From contig MKUH01000024.1 in assembly GCA_001897745.1 (NCBI GenBank), forward strand, positions 30,680 through 94,679: 64,000 nucleotides of DNA, read 5' to 3'. Shown here one piece after another: positions 27,858 to 36,957 of the stretch. A model generated the notes under the pieces. That model worked only from the letters and a program-made list of their open reading frames with translations. It ran no database searches and was not told where the DNA came from. This DNA is from Candidatus Accumulibacter sp. 66-26 (GTDB taxonomy: Bacteria > Pseudomonadota > Gammaproteobacteria > Burkholderiales > Rhodocyclaceae). The stretch's first letter is position 1. Every line of letters begins with the position of its first letter. Made by a program: the position numbers and the translations under genes.

Positions 27858-28685
27858 TCAGTCGGCGAACTGCGGCGGGCGCTTTTCGCGCAGCGCCGTC
27901 ATCGCCTCGTCGAGGTCGGCCGACATCAGCATCGCCGCGTTCCACGTCGCCACGTAGTTGAGGCCGTCGGCGACCGAGTGGTCGCGCCCGTAGTTGAGCA
28001 TCTCCTTGGTGCCGCGAATGGCGAGCGGCGACTTGGCGGCGATGCTCCGCGCGATGCCGCGCACGCCGTCGGCGAGCGCCTCGGGCGACTCGTAGACGCG
28101 GTTGACGAGGCCGATCGCCTGCGCCTCGGCGGCGTCCACGTTGCGCCCGGTGTAGGCCAGTTCGCGCGCGACGCCGTCCGGCACGAGGCGCGGCAGGCGC
28201 TGCAGCGTGCCGACGTCGGCCGTCATGCCGACCTCGATCTCGCGCACCGAGAACTGCGCGTCGGGCGCGCAGTAGCGCATGTCGCAGCAGGTCACCAGAT
28301 CGATCGCGCCGCCGACGCAGGCGCCATGGATCGCCGCCAGCACCGGCTTGCGGCAGCGCTCGATGCTCGACAGGCAGTCCTGCAGGTCGATGATCAGGCG
28401 GCGCAGCGCCTCACGGCCGCGCGCCGGGTCGCGCTGGGCGACCGCGCCGGCGACGCCGGCGAGCATCGCGAGGTCGATGCCGGCGCAGAAGTTGCGTCCT
28501 GCGCCGCTCAGCACGGCGACGCGCACCGCCGGCGTCGCGTCGGCCCACGTAAAGGCGGCGCGCAGATCCTGCCACATCGCCTCGTTCATCGCGTTGGAAC
28601 GCTCGGGGCGGTTCAGGCGGATGTCGGCGACCCCGTCGCAGAGGTCGATGGCGAGGGTCGAAAGAGAAGGAATCGAAGTACTCAA
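27858..28685 (-). CDS. Delta3,5-Delta2,4-dienoyl-CoA isomerase-like crotonase
   Basis: Enoyl-CoA hydratase/isomerase superfamily protein acting in beta-oxidation of unsaturated acyl-CoAs. Strong resemblance to mitochondrial ECH1 is visible: GGAIDLVTCCDMRYCA carries the first catalytic Asp, REIEVGMTADVGTLQRLP carries the catalytic Glu and Asp, and the C-terminus has YGRDHSVADGLNYVATWN. The oxyanion-hole segment is RNFCAGIDL. I place the start at TTG 28685 (275 aa), because GGAGA lies just before it and it gives a natural N-terminus. An ATG at 28724 would add 13 residues (MPKTLRKKIQETA). It is followed by a terminator and appears monocistronic. Confidence 0.88.
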   Translation of the reverse strand: MSTSIPSLSTLAIDLCDGVADIRLNRPERSNAMNEAMWQDLRAAFTWADATPAVRVAVLSGAGRNFCAGIDLAMLAGVAGAVAQRDPARGREALRRLIIDLQDCLSSIERCRKPVLAAIHGACVGGAIDLVTCCDMRYCAPDAQFSVREIEVGMTADVGTLQRLPRLVPDGVARELAYTGRNVDAAEAQAIGLVNRVYESPEALADGVRGIARSIAAKSPLAIRGTKEMLNYGRDHSVADGLNYVATWNAAMLMSADLDEAMTALREKRPPQFAD

Positions 28686-28837
28686 GGCTGTCTCCTGGAT
28701 TTTTTTTCGAAGCGTTTTGGGCATTTGTCATCGCGCCGACCTGCCTGCCGGCGCCCGGTCAGTGTAATGGATTTGCCGCCGGCCTTGCAGCGGCGCGACA
28801 ATGGCGCCCTTGCCCCGCACGCCCCCAGGAGAACCGC

Positions 28838-29332
28838 TTGAAACAGATCACCCCGGCCATGCTCGCCGACCTCGGCCGGCAGGCGCAGGCCTCGCCGCGC
28901 CGCCGCGCCAACCTCAACCTGCACGAACGGCTCGACGACCCGATCCAGCGCCTGGCGATCGCCATGGAGCCGGACACCTACGTCCGCCCGCACCGCCACC
29001 CGCACACCTGGGAACTGCTCCATCCGCTGCGCGGCCGCTTCATCGTGCTGCACTTCGACGACGCCGGCACGGTCGTCGCCCGCGCGACGCTCGGCGCCGA
29101 CAGCGGCGTCGTCGAAACGCCGGCCGGCGGCTGGCATGCTGTGCTCTCGCTCGACCCCGGCGCCGTCATCTTCGAGGTCAAGCACGGCCCTTACCAGCCC
29201 ATCGACGCCGCCGACTACGCGCCGTGGTCGCCCGCCGCCGAGAGCGCCGACGGCAGCGCCGCCCGCAGCGACATCGCCGCGCTGATGGCCTGGTACGCCA
29301 CGGCGCAGCCCGGCCAACGCTGGACGGCGTAG
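28838..29332 (+). CDS. WbuC-type cupin metalloprotein
   Basis: A 164-aa cupin with the metal site in RPHRHPHTWELLHPLRGRF and a second motif TPAGGWHAVLSL. The opening ITPAMLADLGRQAQASPRRRANLNLH matches WbuC-like proteins found near polysaccharide and central-metabolism genes. Biochemical function is not established. It is followed after 5 bases by rluA, so the two are probably co-transcribed. Confidence 0.85.
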   Translation: MKQITPAMLADLGRQAQASPRRRANLNLHERLDDPIQRLAIAMEPDTYVRPHRHPHTWELLHPLRGRFIVLHFDDAGTVVARATLGADSGVVETPAGGWHAVLSLDPGAVIFEVKHGPYQPIDAADYAPWSPAAESADGSAARSDIAALMAWYATAQPGQRWTA

Positions 29333-29337
29333 GGCGC

Positions 29338-29991
29338 ATGCACTACGTCGCGCCGCCGGACGAGGGGCTGGAGTATCTGCACGCCGACGCGGCGCTGCTC
29401 GTCGTCGACAAGCCGAGCGGCCTGCTCTCGGTACCGGGGCGCGGCCCCGGCAAGGACGACTGCCTCGTCGCCCGCGTCCAGGCCGACTATCCGGACGCGC
29501 TGACCGTGCACCGGCTGGACATGGAAACGTCAGGGCTGATGGTGCTCGCACGCGGCAAGGAGATGCACCGGCGCCTGAGCATCCTCTTTCAGGAGCGTCA
29601 GGTCGAGAAACGCTACGTCGCGGTGGTCGACGGCCGGCTCGCGCCGGAGCGCGGCGAGATCGACCTGCCGCTGATCACCGACTGGCCGAACCGCCCGCTG
29701 CAGAAGGTCGATTTCGCGATCGGCAAGCCCTCGCTGACGCGCTACCGCGTCCTCGCCCACGACGCGGCGGACGACACAACGCGCGTCGAGCTGACGCCGG
29801 AAACCGGCCGCTCGCACCAGCTACGCGTGCACCTCATGTCGCTCGGCCACGCCATCCTCGGCGACTCGCTGTACGCCGGCCCGGCCGCGCGCGCCAAGGC
29901 GGCGCGCCTGCTCCTGCATGCCGACGCCCTCGCCTTCGCGCATCCGGAAAGCGGCCGCCCCCTGAGCTTCGAGCGCGCCGCGCCGTTCTGA
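29338..29991 (+). CDS. rluA: Dual-specificity tRNA/23S rRNA pseudouridine synthase RluA
   Basis: Isomerises uridine to pseudouridine (23S position 746 and tRNA position 32 in E. coli). It is 217 aa, the RluA length, without an S4 domain. The catalytic Asp is in VHRLDMETSGLMV. The opening LHADAALLVVDKPSGLLSVP, the central LPLITDWPNRPLQKV and the late ITGRSHQLRVH-like TPETGRSHQLRVHLMSLGH agree with RluA. Start ATG at 29338, 5 bases after the cupin gene. Confidence 0.95.
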   Translation: MHYVAPPDEGLEYLHADAALLVVDKPSGLLSVPGRGPGKDDCLVARVQADYPDALTVHRLDMETSGLMVLARGKEMHRRLSILFQERQVEKRYVAVVDGRLAPERGEIDLPLITDWPNRPLQKVDFAIGKPSLTRYRVLAHDAADDTTRVELTPETGRSHQLRVHLMSLGHAILGDSLYAGPAARAKAARLLLHADALAFAHPESGRPLSFERAAPF

Positions 29992-30011
29992 CCCCGGCGC
30001 GCCGCGCCCGC

Positions 30012-30884
30012 TCACTCCAGGCTTGCGCCGGCCCAGCAGCCGCTCATCAAGCCTTCGGGCCGGGCGCTGGCGCAGACCCGGGCGCTCGTTTCCCAGGCCT
30101 CGACCTGGACGTTGAGACCGGCGAAGACGCCGTAGCCTGCGCCGGCGCGGATTTCCGCCTGCGCGTGCAGGCTCTCGCCGGCCCGGATCGCGCCCTCGGC
30201 GACGATCGCCTCGCCCGCCTTGATCCCCCAGCCGGCCTCGAGATGCAGCGAGCAGCGGATTCCCTCGCCGGCCACGATGCCGTGCCCGGCGCAGATACTG
30301 TCGGCGCCGACGATGTTGCCGCCGGCGCGCAGGCCCTTGGCGCACGCGATGGCCCCTTCGGCGATCAGGTCCTGGCCGACGAAGGCGTTGCCATCGAGAT
30401 TCAGCCGCTCCCCGCACAACAGGTCCCACGCGGCCCGCAGATCGCCGCCGCAGGCGATCCGCGCGTGGGCCTCGACGCCCCAACCCGCCTTGATGTCGCC
30501 GCCGGCTTCGAGCGTGCCGGCGCTGCGGATCGCGCCGTCGGCCCGGATGTCCTCGCCGGCGATCAGGGCGCTCCCGACGCGGATGCTGCCGCCCGCCTGA
30601 ATGCTGCGGCCGGCGCGCACGATCGAGTCGGCCTCGATGTTGCCGCGCACCTGCAGCGTGCCGGCGAAAACGACCGCCTCGGCGTCGATCGCGTCGACGA
30701 CGAGGATTTCGTCGGTCGGACCGAACTGCGTGAGCAGCCAGCAGGCGTCATTGACGCGGCCGGCACTGACGAAAGCGTCGAGGATTTCCTGATAGTTGCC
30801 GCCGTCCTGGTGATGGCGGATGAACCAGCGGAAGCCTTCGGCGCAGGGGCGCTTGGCTTTGAGGAAGGTTTTGGTGAGATCCAT
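30012..30884 (-). CDS. Hexapeptide-repeat beta-helix protein of unknown function
   Basis: A 290-aa protein beginning MDLTKTFLKAKRPCAEGF. Residues 1-81 form a globular N-terminal domain (GFRWFIRHHQDGGNYQEIL, then GRVNDACWLLTQFG). Residues 82-249 are 28 uninterrupted six-residue repeats of the form x-I-x-A-G-x (for example SIQAGG, DIRADG, AIRAGE), which predicts a long left- or right-handed beta-helix or bactofilin-like rod of about nine turns. There is no signal peptide or transmembrane helix, so it should be cytoplasmic. Bactofilins have similar repeats but a shorter core and no such N-terminal domain. I cannot name a function. It converges with rluA. Confidence 0.8.
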   Translation of the reverse strand: MDLTKTFLKAKRPCAEGFRWFIRHHQDGGNYQEILDAFVSAGRVNDACWLLTQFGPTDEILVVDAIDAEAVVFAGTLQVRGNIEADSIVRAGRSIQAGGSIRVGSALIAGEDIRADGAIRSAGTLEAGGDIKAGWGVEAHARIACGGDLRAAWDLLCGERLNLDGNAFVGQDLIAEGAIACAKGLRAGGNIVGADSICAGHGIVAGEGIRCSLHLEAGWGIKAGEAIVAEGAIRAGESLHAQAEIRAGAGYGVFAGLNVQVEAWETSARVCASARPEGLMSGCWAGASLE

Positions 30885-31426
30885 GGCGATAAGGAATGCG
30901 AAGAGTGCGGCGGCGACGCCGCGCACGCGGCGCGGCGACAGAAGCGCAGCCCTGGCAATGGATTTCCCATGTCTCCGCCCCGCCCGGACGAGGCGCGGGC
31001 GCCGGCATTGCCGGCGGTCGGACGATCCGGAAACGGATCGGAAACATGGAAGACGCTCCCAGGCTGCACGTTGGTCGGGGCGCGCACGCGCAGCCCCGGA
31101 CAAAGCGCCGTGCGGGGAGGTCAGGCCGGTCGGCCCTCGTGGTATCCCCGCACGGCCATGGAAAGCACTGCGGGAGACCCTTGAACGGTAAACGCAGGTG
31201 CGGGCGTCACGCTCCACAGGCGCGCGCCGACGATCACGCTCAGCGGAGCGTGCAGCGGGTCGGCGTGGCGGAAGGCGGGCATCTGCGTCGAAAATTTCTC
31301 GAAGGGGATTTGAAGAAAGGCGCGGAGGAAAGCGCAAGGACCCGGGCAAGGGTTCGAACGGCAATCCGCCGGCAGTTTAAGCCATCGCGCAATGCCTTGC
31401 CAGCGCCGGCCGGCGCCGCCGGCGCG
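30885..31426. other. 542-base gap without a convincing gene
   Basis: Between the hexapeptide-repeat gene and the GNAT gene all frames lack a codon pattern or recognisable protein. It must hold the promoter of the hexapeptide-repeat gene at its left end. I see no hairpin-T terminator, tRNA or strong promoter. Confidence 0.5.
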
Positions 31427-31942
31427 TCAGTCGAGCCGCCGGGTCATCACGCCGTTGCGCAGCGCGACGCCCCACAGCACCGGAGATTGCTCCTTTTCCA
31501 GCCGAAAACCGAAGCGCCGAAAGAAAGGTTGCGCGGTGAGGCTCACGTGCGAAGACAGGCAGGCGATGTTCCGGGAGCGCGCCGTTTCGAGCAGATGGCG
31601 CATCAGCGCCGCCCCGACGCCCCGGCCCGCAAACTCGGCCGCGACGAAGAACTGGTCGATGTAGCCCGACGCCTGCAAGTCCGCGAAAGCCGCCGGCTCG
31701 CCCCGCAGTTCGGCGACATGGGGCCGGTTCGAGCGGATCCGAGCCACCCACTGCCGGCGGAATTCGTCGCTCGTCGCACTCGGCGCCCACGCCTCGATCT
31801 GTTCCGGCGTGTAGTCGCGCGACGCCAGGCCGCGGACCGACGACTGGAAAACGGCGAGCAGCGCCAGTTCCTCGCCCGGACGGCAAGGACGGATACGGAC
31901 GGCGGCGCGCGAAGCGGCGGAGGGGTTGCGGCGAATTCGCAT
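31427..31942 (-). CDS. GNAT-family N-acetyltransferase
   Basis: A 171-aa acetyltransferase. The fold is recognised by RIRPCRPGEELALLAVFQSS, the beta-strand YIDQFFVAAEFAG and the acetyl-CoA pyrophosphate loop GRGVGAALMRHLLETA, then AQPFFRRFGFRLEKEQ. It resembles the YafP-like small-molecule acetyltransferases that start with RDYTPEQIEAWAP. Substrate unknown. The first 14 residues (MRIRRNPSAASRAA) are extra and the start could lie further in. Confidence 0.87.
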   Translation of the reverse strand: MRIRRNPSAASRAAVRIRPCRPGEELALLAVFQSSVRGLASRDYTPEQIEAWAPSATSDEFRRQWVARIRSNRPHVAELRGEPAAFADLQASGYIDQFFVAAEFAGRGVGAALMRHLLETARSRNIACLSSHVSLTAQPFFRRFGFRLEKEQSPVLWGVALRNGVMTRRLD

Positions 31943-32082
31943 GGATTTGCCGGCGCGCGGACGCCGGGGAGAGGCTGCTTGGGTGGATACCGAAACGCCG
32001 GTATTCTAATTGCTACCACGTCGATGGACACTTTCCGGCGTCCGGATTTTCGACGCCGGCGCAGTCGGAAACGGGAGGTCGC

Positions 32083-33042
32083 ATGGAATTCAAGGACTAC
32101 TACGAGACCTTGGGCGTCGGGCGCGACGCCACGGCGGACGAGATCAAGAAGGCCTTCCGCAAGCTTGCGCGCAAATACCACCCGGACGTATCCCGCGAAG
32201 CCGACGCCGAAGCACGCATGCAGGAGGTCAACGAAGCCTACGCGGCGCTCTCCGACCCCGAGAAGCGCGCCGCCTACGATCAGGTCGGACGCGGCTACCG
32301 GCCCGGACAGGAATTCAGTCCGCCGCCCGACTGGGGAACCGGCTTCGAGTTCTCCGGCGGCGACGCCGCCGGAGCGGCGGAATTCAGCGACTTCTTCGCC
32401 GAGCTGTTCGGGCGCATGGGCGGCATGCCCGGCGGCGGGCGGCACGGCCACGGAGCGCAGCACGGCGGCTTCCGGGCGCGCGGCGAGGACCACCACGCGC
32501 GCGTGCTGCTCGAGATCGAGGACGCCTTCAGCGGCGCGACGCGGCAGATTTCGCTGCGCGTGCCGCAGGTCGACGCCGACGGCCGGGTGACGCTCGGCAC
32601 GCGCACGCTGAACGTGCGGATTCCGGTCGGCGTGCGCGAGGGGCAGATCATTCGGCTCGCCGGACAGGGCGGACCCGGCCTCGGCGACGCACCGGCCGGC
32701 GACCTCATGCTCGAAGTGCATTTCGCGCCGCACGCGCGCCTGCGGGCCGACGGGCGCGACCTCCATCTCGCGCTGCCGGTGGCGCCCTGGGAAGCGGCGC
32801 TCGGCGCCGTGGTCGCCGTCGACCTGCCGGGCGGCAGTCTCAAGGTGCGCATCCCGGCGGGCGCGCAGAGCGGCCGCCAGTTGCGCGTGCGCGGCCGGGG
32901 GATTCCCGGCCAGCCGCCGGGCGATCTGCTGCTCGACCTCCAGGTCGTGCTGCCGCCGGCCGACACGCCGCAGGCGAAGGAATTCTACGCAAGCATGGCG
33001 CACGAGCTGGCCTTCGATCCGCGCCGCGACGGGAGGGCGTGA
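32083..33042 (+). CDS. cbpA: Curved DNA-binding protein CbpA (DnaJ-like co-chaperone)
   Basis: Hsp40 co-chaperone that stimulates DnaK and binds curved DNA. It is 319 aa. The J domain has the essential HPD (residues 33-35). A Gly/Phe-rich linker (FSGGDAAGAAEFSDFFAELFGRMGG) precedes two DnaJ C-terminal substrate domains (VLLEIEDAFSGATRQISLRV and LHLALPVAPWEAALGAVV). It lacks the DnaJ zinc-finger, which makes it CbpA. The stop is 2 bases before the cbpM start. Confidence 0.95.
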   Translation: MEFKDYYETLGVGRDATADEIKKAFRKLARKYHPDVSREADAEARMQEVNEAYAALSDPEKRAAYDQVGRGYRPGQEFSPPPDWGTGFEFSGGDAAGAAEFSDFFAELFGRMGGMPGGGRHGHGAQHGGFRARGEDHHARVLLEIEDAFSGATRQISLRVPQVDADGRVTLGTRTLNVRIPVGVREGQIIRLAGQGGPGLGDAPAGDLMLEVHFAPHARLRADGRDLHLALPVAPWEAALGAVVAVDLPGGSLKVRIPAGAQSGRQLRVRGRGIPGQPPGDLLLDLQVVLPPADTPQAKEFYASMAHELAFDPRRDGRA

Positions 33043-33044
33043 GC

Positions 33045-33410
33045 ATGCGCGAAGACGATTTCAAAAACGGCCTCGGCGACGACCGCGAGTACGACGCCGG
33101 AGGCGACACCGCGGACGTCCTGATCGGCAGCCTGCTCGAGGAGTCCTGGCTGACCGTCGAGCAGGTCGCCGCCGCCTGCGCCGTCGAGCCGGACTGGCTG
33201 CTGCGCCACCTCGAGGAAGGGCTGCTGCCGGGCGCCGAAAGCGTCGCCGGCATCTGGCGTTTTTCCGCCGGCAGCCTGCAGCGCGCGCGGCGCATGCGAC
33301 AATTGGAGCGGGATTTCGACGCGATCCCCGAGTTGGCGGCGCTCGTCGCCGACCTGCTCGAAGAGATGGACGACATGCGCTCGCGGCTGCGCCGGCACGG
33401 CCCGCCCTGA
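33045..33410 (+). CDS. cbpM: Chaperone modulator CbpM
   Basis: Specific inhibitor that binds the CbpA J domain. It is 121 aa. MerR-like helical region: ESWLTVEQVAAACAVEPDWLLRHLEEGL, then GIWRFSAGSLQRARRMRQLERDFDA. The C-terminal helix is LVADLLEEMDDMRSRL. A 40-residue acidic N-terminal extension (DDFKNGLGDDREYDAGGDTA) precedes the domain, longer than in E. coli. Start ATG at 33045 follows cbpA by 2 bases, so synthesis is coupled. Confidence 0.9.
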   Translation: MREDDFKNGLGDDREYDAGGDTADVLIGSLLEESWLTVEQVAAACAVEPDWLLRHLEEGLLPGAESVAGIWRFSAGSLQRARRMRQLERDFDAIPELAALVADLLEEMDDMRSRLRRHGPP

Positions 33411-33483
33411 GCGGCGGGCGGCAGGATGGGCGCGCCCCCGCGACGATCACGGCGCCGCGCCCCGCCCGCATTTGGAGCAGTCG

Positions 33484-34086
33484 ATGAAACAGCATCTCGA
33501 CGAACTGCTGGCGCGCATCCGCGTCCTGCAGGACGAAGTCGAAGAGGAATACCGCAAGGCGCGAGAGGAACTCGACCAGAAACGGGTGCAACTGGCCGAG
33601 GAGTTCCTGCGCCAGCAGCGGCGCTACAAGACTGGACTCGTCCGCTTCCTGACGCACAGCCGCATCCTCGTTCTGCTCACCGCGCCGGTAATCTACGCCG
33701 GCTGGATTCCCTTCCTGCTGATGGACCTCTTCGTCAGCGTCTACCAGGCGGTGTGCTTTCCGGTCTACGGCATTCCCAAGGTGAAGCGTGCGGACTACTT
33801 CGTCTTCGACCGCGCCGACCTGCCCTATCTGAACGTCATCGAAAAGTTCAACTGCTTCTACTGCTCGTACGGCAACGCGGTCGCCGCCTATACGCGCGAG
33901 GTCGCCGCGCGCACCGAGCAGTACTGGTGCCCGATCAAGCACGCGCGGCGCGTCCGCGCGGCGCACGACCGCTACCCGAACTTCTTCGACTACGGCGACG
34001 CGGAGGCTTTCCAGCAGGGTCTCGAACGCCTGCGCCGGCAGTATCGGGAAGAAGGAAAGGAAGAACGGCGCAAACCGCGCGTCTGA
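33484..34086 (+). CDS. Conserved membrane protein with coiled coil and Cys motif, unknown function
   Basis: 200 aa from the ATG at 33484, which has GGAG in front. Residues 5-50 form a charged coiled coil (LQDEVEEEYRKAREELDQKR). One long hydrophobic stretch around residues 60-95 (ILVLLTAPVIYAGWIPFLLM) makes one or two membrane spans. The C-terminal half has a highly ordered block: EKFNCFYCSYGNAVAAYTRE, AARTEQYWCPIKHA, which looks like a metal or redox site (CxxC plus a third Cys and His). I recognise it as a widely conserved but uncharacterised proteobacterial type and know of no function. Confidence 0.8.
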   Translation: MKQHLDELLARIRVLQDEVEEEYRKAREELDQKRVQLAEEFLRQQRRYKTGLVRFLTHSRILVLLTAPVIYAGWIPFLLMDLFVSVYQAVCFPVYGIPKVKRADYFVFDRADLPYLNVIEKFNCFYCSYGNAVAAYTREVAARTEQYWCPIKHARRVRAAHDRYPNFFDYGDAEAFQQGLERLRRQYREEGKEERRKPRV

Positions 34087-34098
34087 GCGCGCCGGCGT

Positions 34099-35181
34099 CT
34101 ACGCGGCGGCCGTTCGCCGCGCGCGCCAGGCCGCCCGCGCGGCCGGATCGAGGAAGGTCCAGGCAACGATGCGGCTCTGCTTCTGCCCCTGCGCCATGGC
34201 GATCGTGCGGCTGGCCTGCACGCTGGAGCGTCCGAGCGCGGCGCGCACCTGCGGCAGGCTGGCCGCCTTCGACAGCAGCGTGGTGAACCACAGGCAGCGG
34301 TCGGCGTAGCGGCGGCTCTCCTCGATCATGCGCTGTACGAAGGCGGCTTCGCCGCCCGGACAGCACAGCTCGGCGCCCTGCCCGCCGAAGTTGAGGCGCG
34401 CCGCCGCCCCGCCCCGCTCGTTCCCCGCCGCCTTGCCGAGATTGCGCCACTTGCGCCGGCTACCCGCCTGCGCCTCGGCGAGCGAGGCGTGGAAAGGCGG
34501 ATTGCACATCGTCAGATCGAAGTATTCGCCGGCGCGCAGCACGCCGCCGAAGAGCGCCTCCGGGTCGCTCTGGCGGCGCAGTTCGATGCCGGCGCCGAGG
34601 GCGGGATTGGCGTCGAGAATGCGCTGTGCCGAAGCCAGCGCGCGCGCGTCGATGTCGCTGCCGACGAAGGTCCAGCCGTATTCGCGGCGGCCGAGCAGCG
34701 GATAGATGCAGTTGGCGCCGGTACCCACGTCGAGCACGCGCACCGCCTCGCCCGGCGGCAGCACGCCGCCACCGGCCTCGGCCAGCAGGTCGGCGAGGTA
34801 GTGCAGATAGTCCGCGCGGCCGGGGATCGGCGGGCACAGATAGCCGGACGGGATGTCCCAGCCGGCGACGCCGTAGTCGCAGAGCAGGATGGCGCGGTTG
34901 AGCGCCTTGACCGCCCGCGGGTCGGCGAAATCGATAGTCGCGTCGCCGTAGGCGTTGGGCGCGACGAAGCGGGCGAGTTCGGAACTGCCGGCGACGAGGC
35001 GCGCGAAGTCGTAGCGCGTGCGATGGCGGTTGCGCGGGTGCAGGCCGGCTTTCGTCACGGCGGAGTTGCCGACCGTGTTGCTGGCGGGGTTGCTGGCCGA
35101 TTTAGCGGCCAGATTGTTCGGCGGCTTGTGCGCCGTTCCGGCCGCCAGTATCTTCGCCGGTTTTCTCGGCGGCCTCGGCAT
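34099..35181 (-). CDS. rlmF: 23S rRNA (adenine(1618)-N6)-methyltransferase RlmF
   Basis: Methylates A1618 of 23S rRNA. The signature [18 protein letters not shown] opens the domain. The SAM motif is [16 protein letters not shown] and the catalytic motif [12 protein letters not shown]. The end [18 protein letters not shown] agrees with the family. From the ATG at 35181 it is 360 aa. An in-frame GTG at 35223 overlaps the mutarotase stop as GTGA, so coupling could favour it (374 aa). The first 50 residues are a low-complexity Ala/Asn/Lys stretch not found in the basic family. Confidence 0.93.
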   Translation of the reverse strand: MPRPPRKPAKILAAGTAHKPPNNLAAKSASNPASNTVGNSAVTKAGLHPRNRHRTRYDFARLVAGSSELARFVAPNAYGDATIDFADPRAVKALNRAILLCDYGVAGWDIPSGYLCPPIPGRADYLHYLADLLAEAGGGVLPPGEAVRVLDVGTGANCIYPLLGRREYGWTFVGSDIDARALASAQRILDANPALGAGIELRRQSDPEALFGGVLRAGEYFDLTMCNPPFHASLAEAQAGSRRKWRNLGKAAGNERGGAAARLNFGGQGAELCCPGGEAAFVQRMIEESRRYADRCLWFTTLLSKAASLPQVRAALGRSSVQASRTIAMAQGQKQSRIVAWTFLDPAARAAWRARRTAAA

Positions 35182-35219
35182 TGTCTTGGCCGCCGCCCCG
35201 CCCTTCGGCGCGCCGCCGC

Positions 35220-36077
35220 TCACAGGGCGATCGCCGTCTGCCGCCCGAACCAGCGCTGGCCGCCCGCCAGCACGAGCGGCCGTGCCACCGCCGCGGCCTC
35301 GATGCAGACCATGTCGCGAAAGGCGCGCGGCGCCATGTCGGGCAGCGTGTCGCCCTTTTCCTCCCACGGGTTCCAGAGCACGACGTCGGGGAAGCCCTCG
35401 GATTCGATGGCCAGGCTGCGCGCCGGCTCCCAGAGCAGCAACGGCTTGTCGGCGCGCAGATAGACGCGGTCGACCTCGGCCTCGAAGTGCATGGCCTCGA
35501 CTTCCTCGCGCTTGCGCTTGCCGCCGTCGGCGCGGTCGATGTAATCGAGCCCTTCGAGCCCCTGCACGCGGCACATGTCGGCGCGCGCGACGTTGAAATA
35601 GCTGTGCAGCGCGGCAGTAAAGGAAAAGCCGTCGGCACCGGTGTTCTCGACCTCGAATTCGACGTCCAGGCGCTTGCCCTCGATCATCACCGTCAGCTCG
35701 GCGACGAAGGGATGCGGCCACAGCGCGCGCGTCGCCTCGCTGTCGGTCAGGCGCAGCGTCGCGCAGGCGTAGCCCTCGCCGACGCGCGCATCAAGCAGCG
35801 ACCACTCGGCGGTGCGCGCGAAGCCGTGGCGCGGCAGCGGGCCGTCGTCGGCGAACTGCGGAAAGATCACCGGCACGCCGCCGCGGATCGCCTGCCCCGG
35901 CGCGAAGCGCGCACGCTCGCTGAGGAAGAGGCGCTCGCGGCCGCCGGCCGGGATCCAAGAAACGAGCTGCCCACCGTGCAGGGTGACGACGGCGGCGGCG
36001 CCGTCCGGGCTGACGATGCGGACGGCGGGCAGGCCGTGGAAGTCGATGGTTTCGGGGGGAGGCGTGGCGATTTTCAT
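35220..36077 (-). CDS. D-hexose-6-phosphate mutarotase (YeaD type)
   Basis: Interconverts anomers of glucose-6-phosphate in the aldose-1-epimerase superfamily. It is 285 aa from ATG 36077 ([13 protein letters not shown]); an ATG three codons upstream is possible. Diagnostic blocks are [27 protein letters not shown], the catalytic His in LHSYFNV, and [11 protein letters not shown] with a late catalytic Glu. It precedes rlmF with overlapping or near-overlapping ends, so both are in one transcript. Confidence 0.9.
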   Translation of the reverse strand: MKIATPPPETIDFHGLPAVRIVSPDGAAAVVTLHGGQLVSWIPAGGRERLFLSERARFAPGQAIRGGVPVIFPQFADDGPLPRHGFARTAEWSLLDARVGEGYACATLRLTDSEATRALWPHPFVAELTVMIEGKRLDVEFEVENTGADGFSFTAALHSYFNVARADMCRVQGLEGLDYIDRADGGKRKREEVEAMHFEAEVDRVYLRADKPLLLWEPARSLAIESEGFPDVVLWNPWEEKGDTLPDMAPRAFRDMVCIEAAAVARPLVLAGGQRWFGRQTAIAL

Positions 36078-36323
36078 AGCGCGCATGTTACCAACAAACG
36101 CCGCCGCCCTCCGCGCGCGGCGCGTTCCGCGACTGCGCCGGGGCAAGGCCTGAGCGGGTCGGAGCCGGAACAGGAAGAATTCGGGGATGGTTCGGTGCGC
36201 ATCGGGCGAACCCACGGGCGCGGCTCGCGCCCGGCCGTTGGCGTGGCGCGATTAAAGCCCCCCGATCCGCCCCGCCGCAACGTCAGGCGAACGTGCTACC
36301 GGCCAAGCCGCCCGGCCCGCGGC

Positions 36324-36827
36324 TCACGGACGCGGCGAACGCGCCAGCAGGCGCCGCTCGCCCACCACCTTGGGATGGACGAAGCGGCGCATCGCGTAGC
36401 TCAGGCTGAGCAGTCCTTCGCCGAGGAAGCTCAACTCCTGGCACATCATGCGGGCGAGGATCAGCAGGGATTTACGGGGATCGCCGGCCTGCTTCCTGGC
36501 GGCGTCGATCTCGCGCTGCAGGAGCGTACCGCGCCGGCGCTGCTTCGGCGACGCGCCGCCAAGGAAGCGCGAAATGGCCTGCTCACGCCGGATCTCGAAG
36601 GCGACAGGATCGCGCTGCGCGAGTTCGGCCCATTCCTGGAAATTGAAACCGCCGTCTTCCGTGCGGGTCTGAACCATGCGGGCCAACGCGTCGCGGCGGG
36701 AGAAAAGACTCCCGGCAGGACCAAGGCTCCCGGCCCCCGCACGCAGACTCTCTCGGAGGTTCTCGCGGGCGTCGCCGGACCTTCTGGCCCGGGTGCTGCC
36801 CTGGGTGTTTCGCGGGTAATCGAACAT
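36324..36827 (-). CDS. DUF3135-like protein of unknown function
   Basis: 167 aa from the ATG preceded by AAAGGAGA (MFDYPRNTQGS). The central FNFQEWAELAQRDPVAFEIRR, then RRRGTLLQREIDAARKQAGDPRKSLLILARMM, resembles the DUF3135 pattern: aromatic-W-xx-LAxxDPxAFExxR, LQxxID and an MM-containing helix. An Arg-rich N-terminus and a basic tail flank it. It appears soluble. Function unknown. Divergent from the thioredoxin gene. Confidence 0.75.
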   Translation of the reverse strand: MFDYPRNTQGSTRARRSGDARENLRESLRAGAGSLGPAGSLFSRRDALARMVQTRTEDGGFNFQEWAELAQRDPVAFEIRREQAISRFLGGASPKQRRRGTLLQREIDAARKQAGDPRKSLLILARMMCQELSFLGEGLLSLSYAMRRFVHPKVVGERRLLARSPRP

Positions 36828-36957
36828 GAGCGCTCTCCTTTGCGGCACGCTTGGCGAAGCGTTTTGGAACCCCTTCCTTCCTGTATAGCGCGTCTGGAAT
36901 ACCGTTCAATACCCGGCGAAAGGTAATATGCGCTTCCGCCTATTTCCCGGAGAGACG

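Noticed and set aside
31340..31380. GGTTCGAA-like sequence resembling a tRNA T-arm
   Set aside because: No cloverleaf, acceptor stem or anticodon arm can be built around it.
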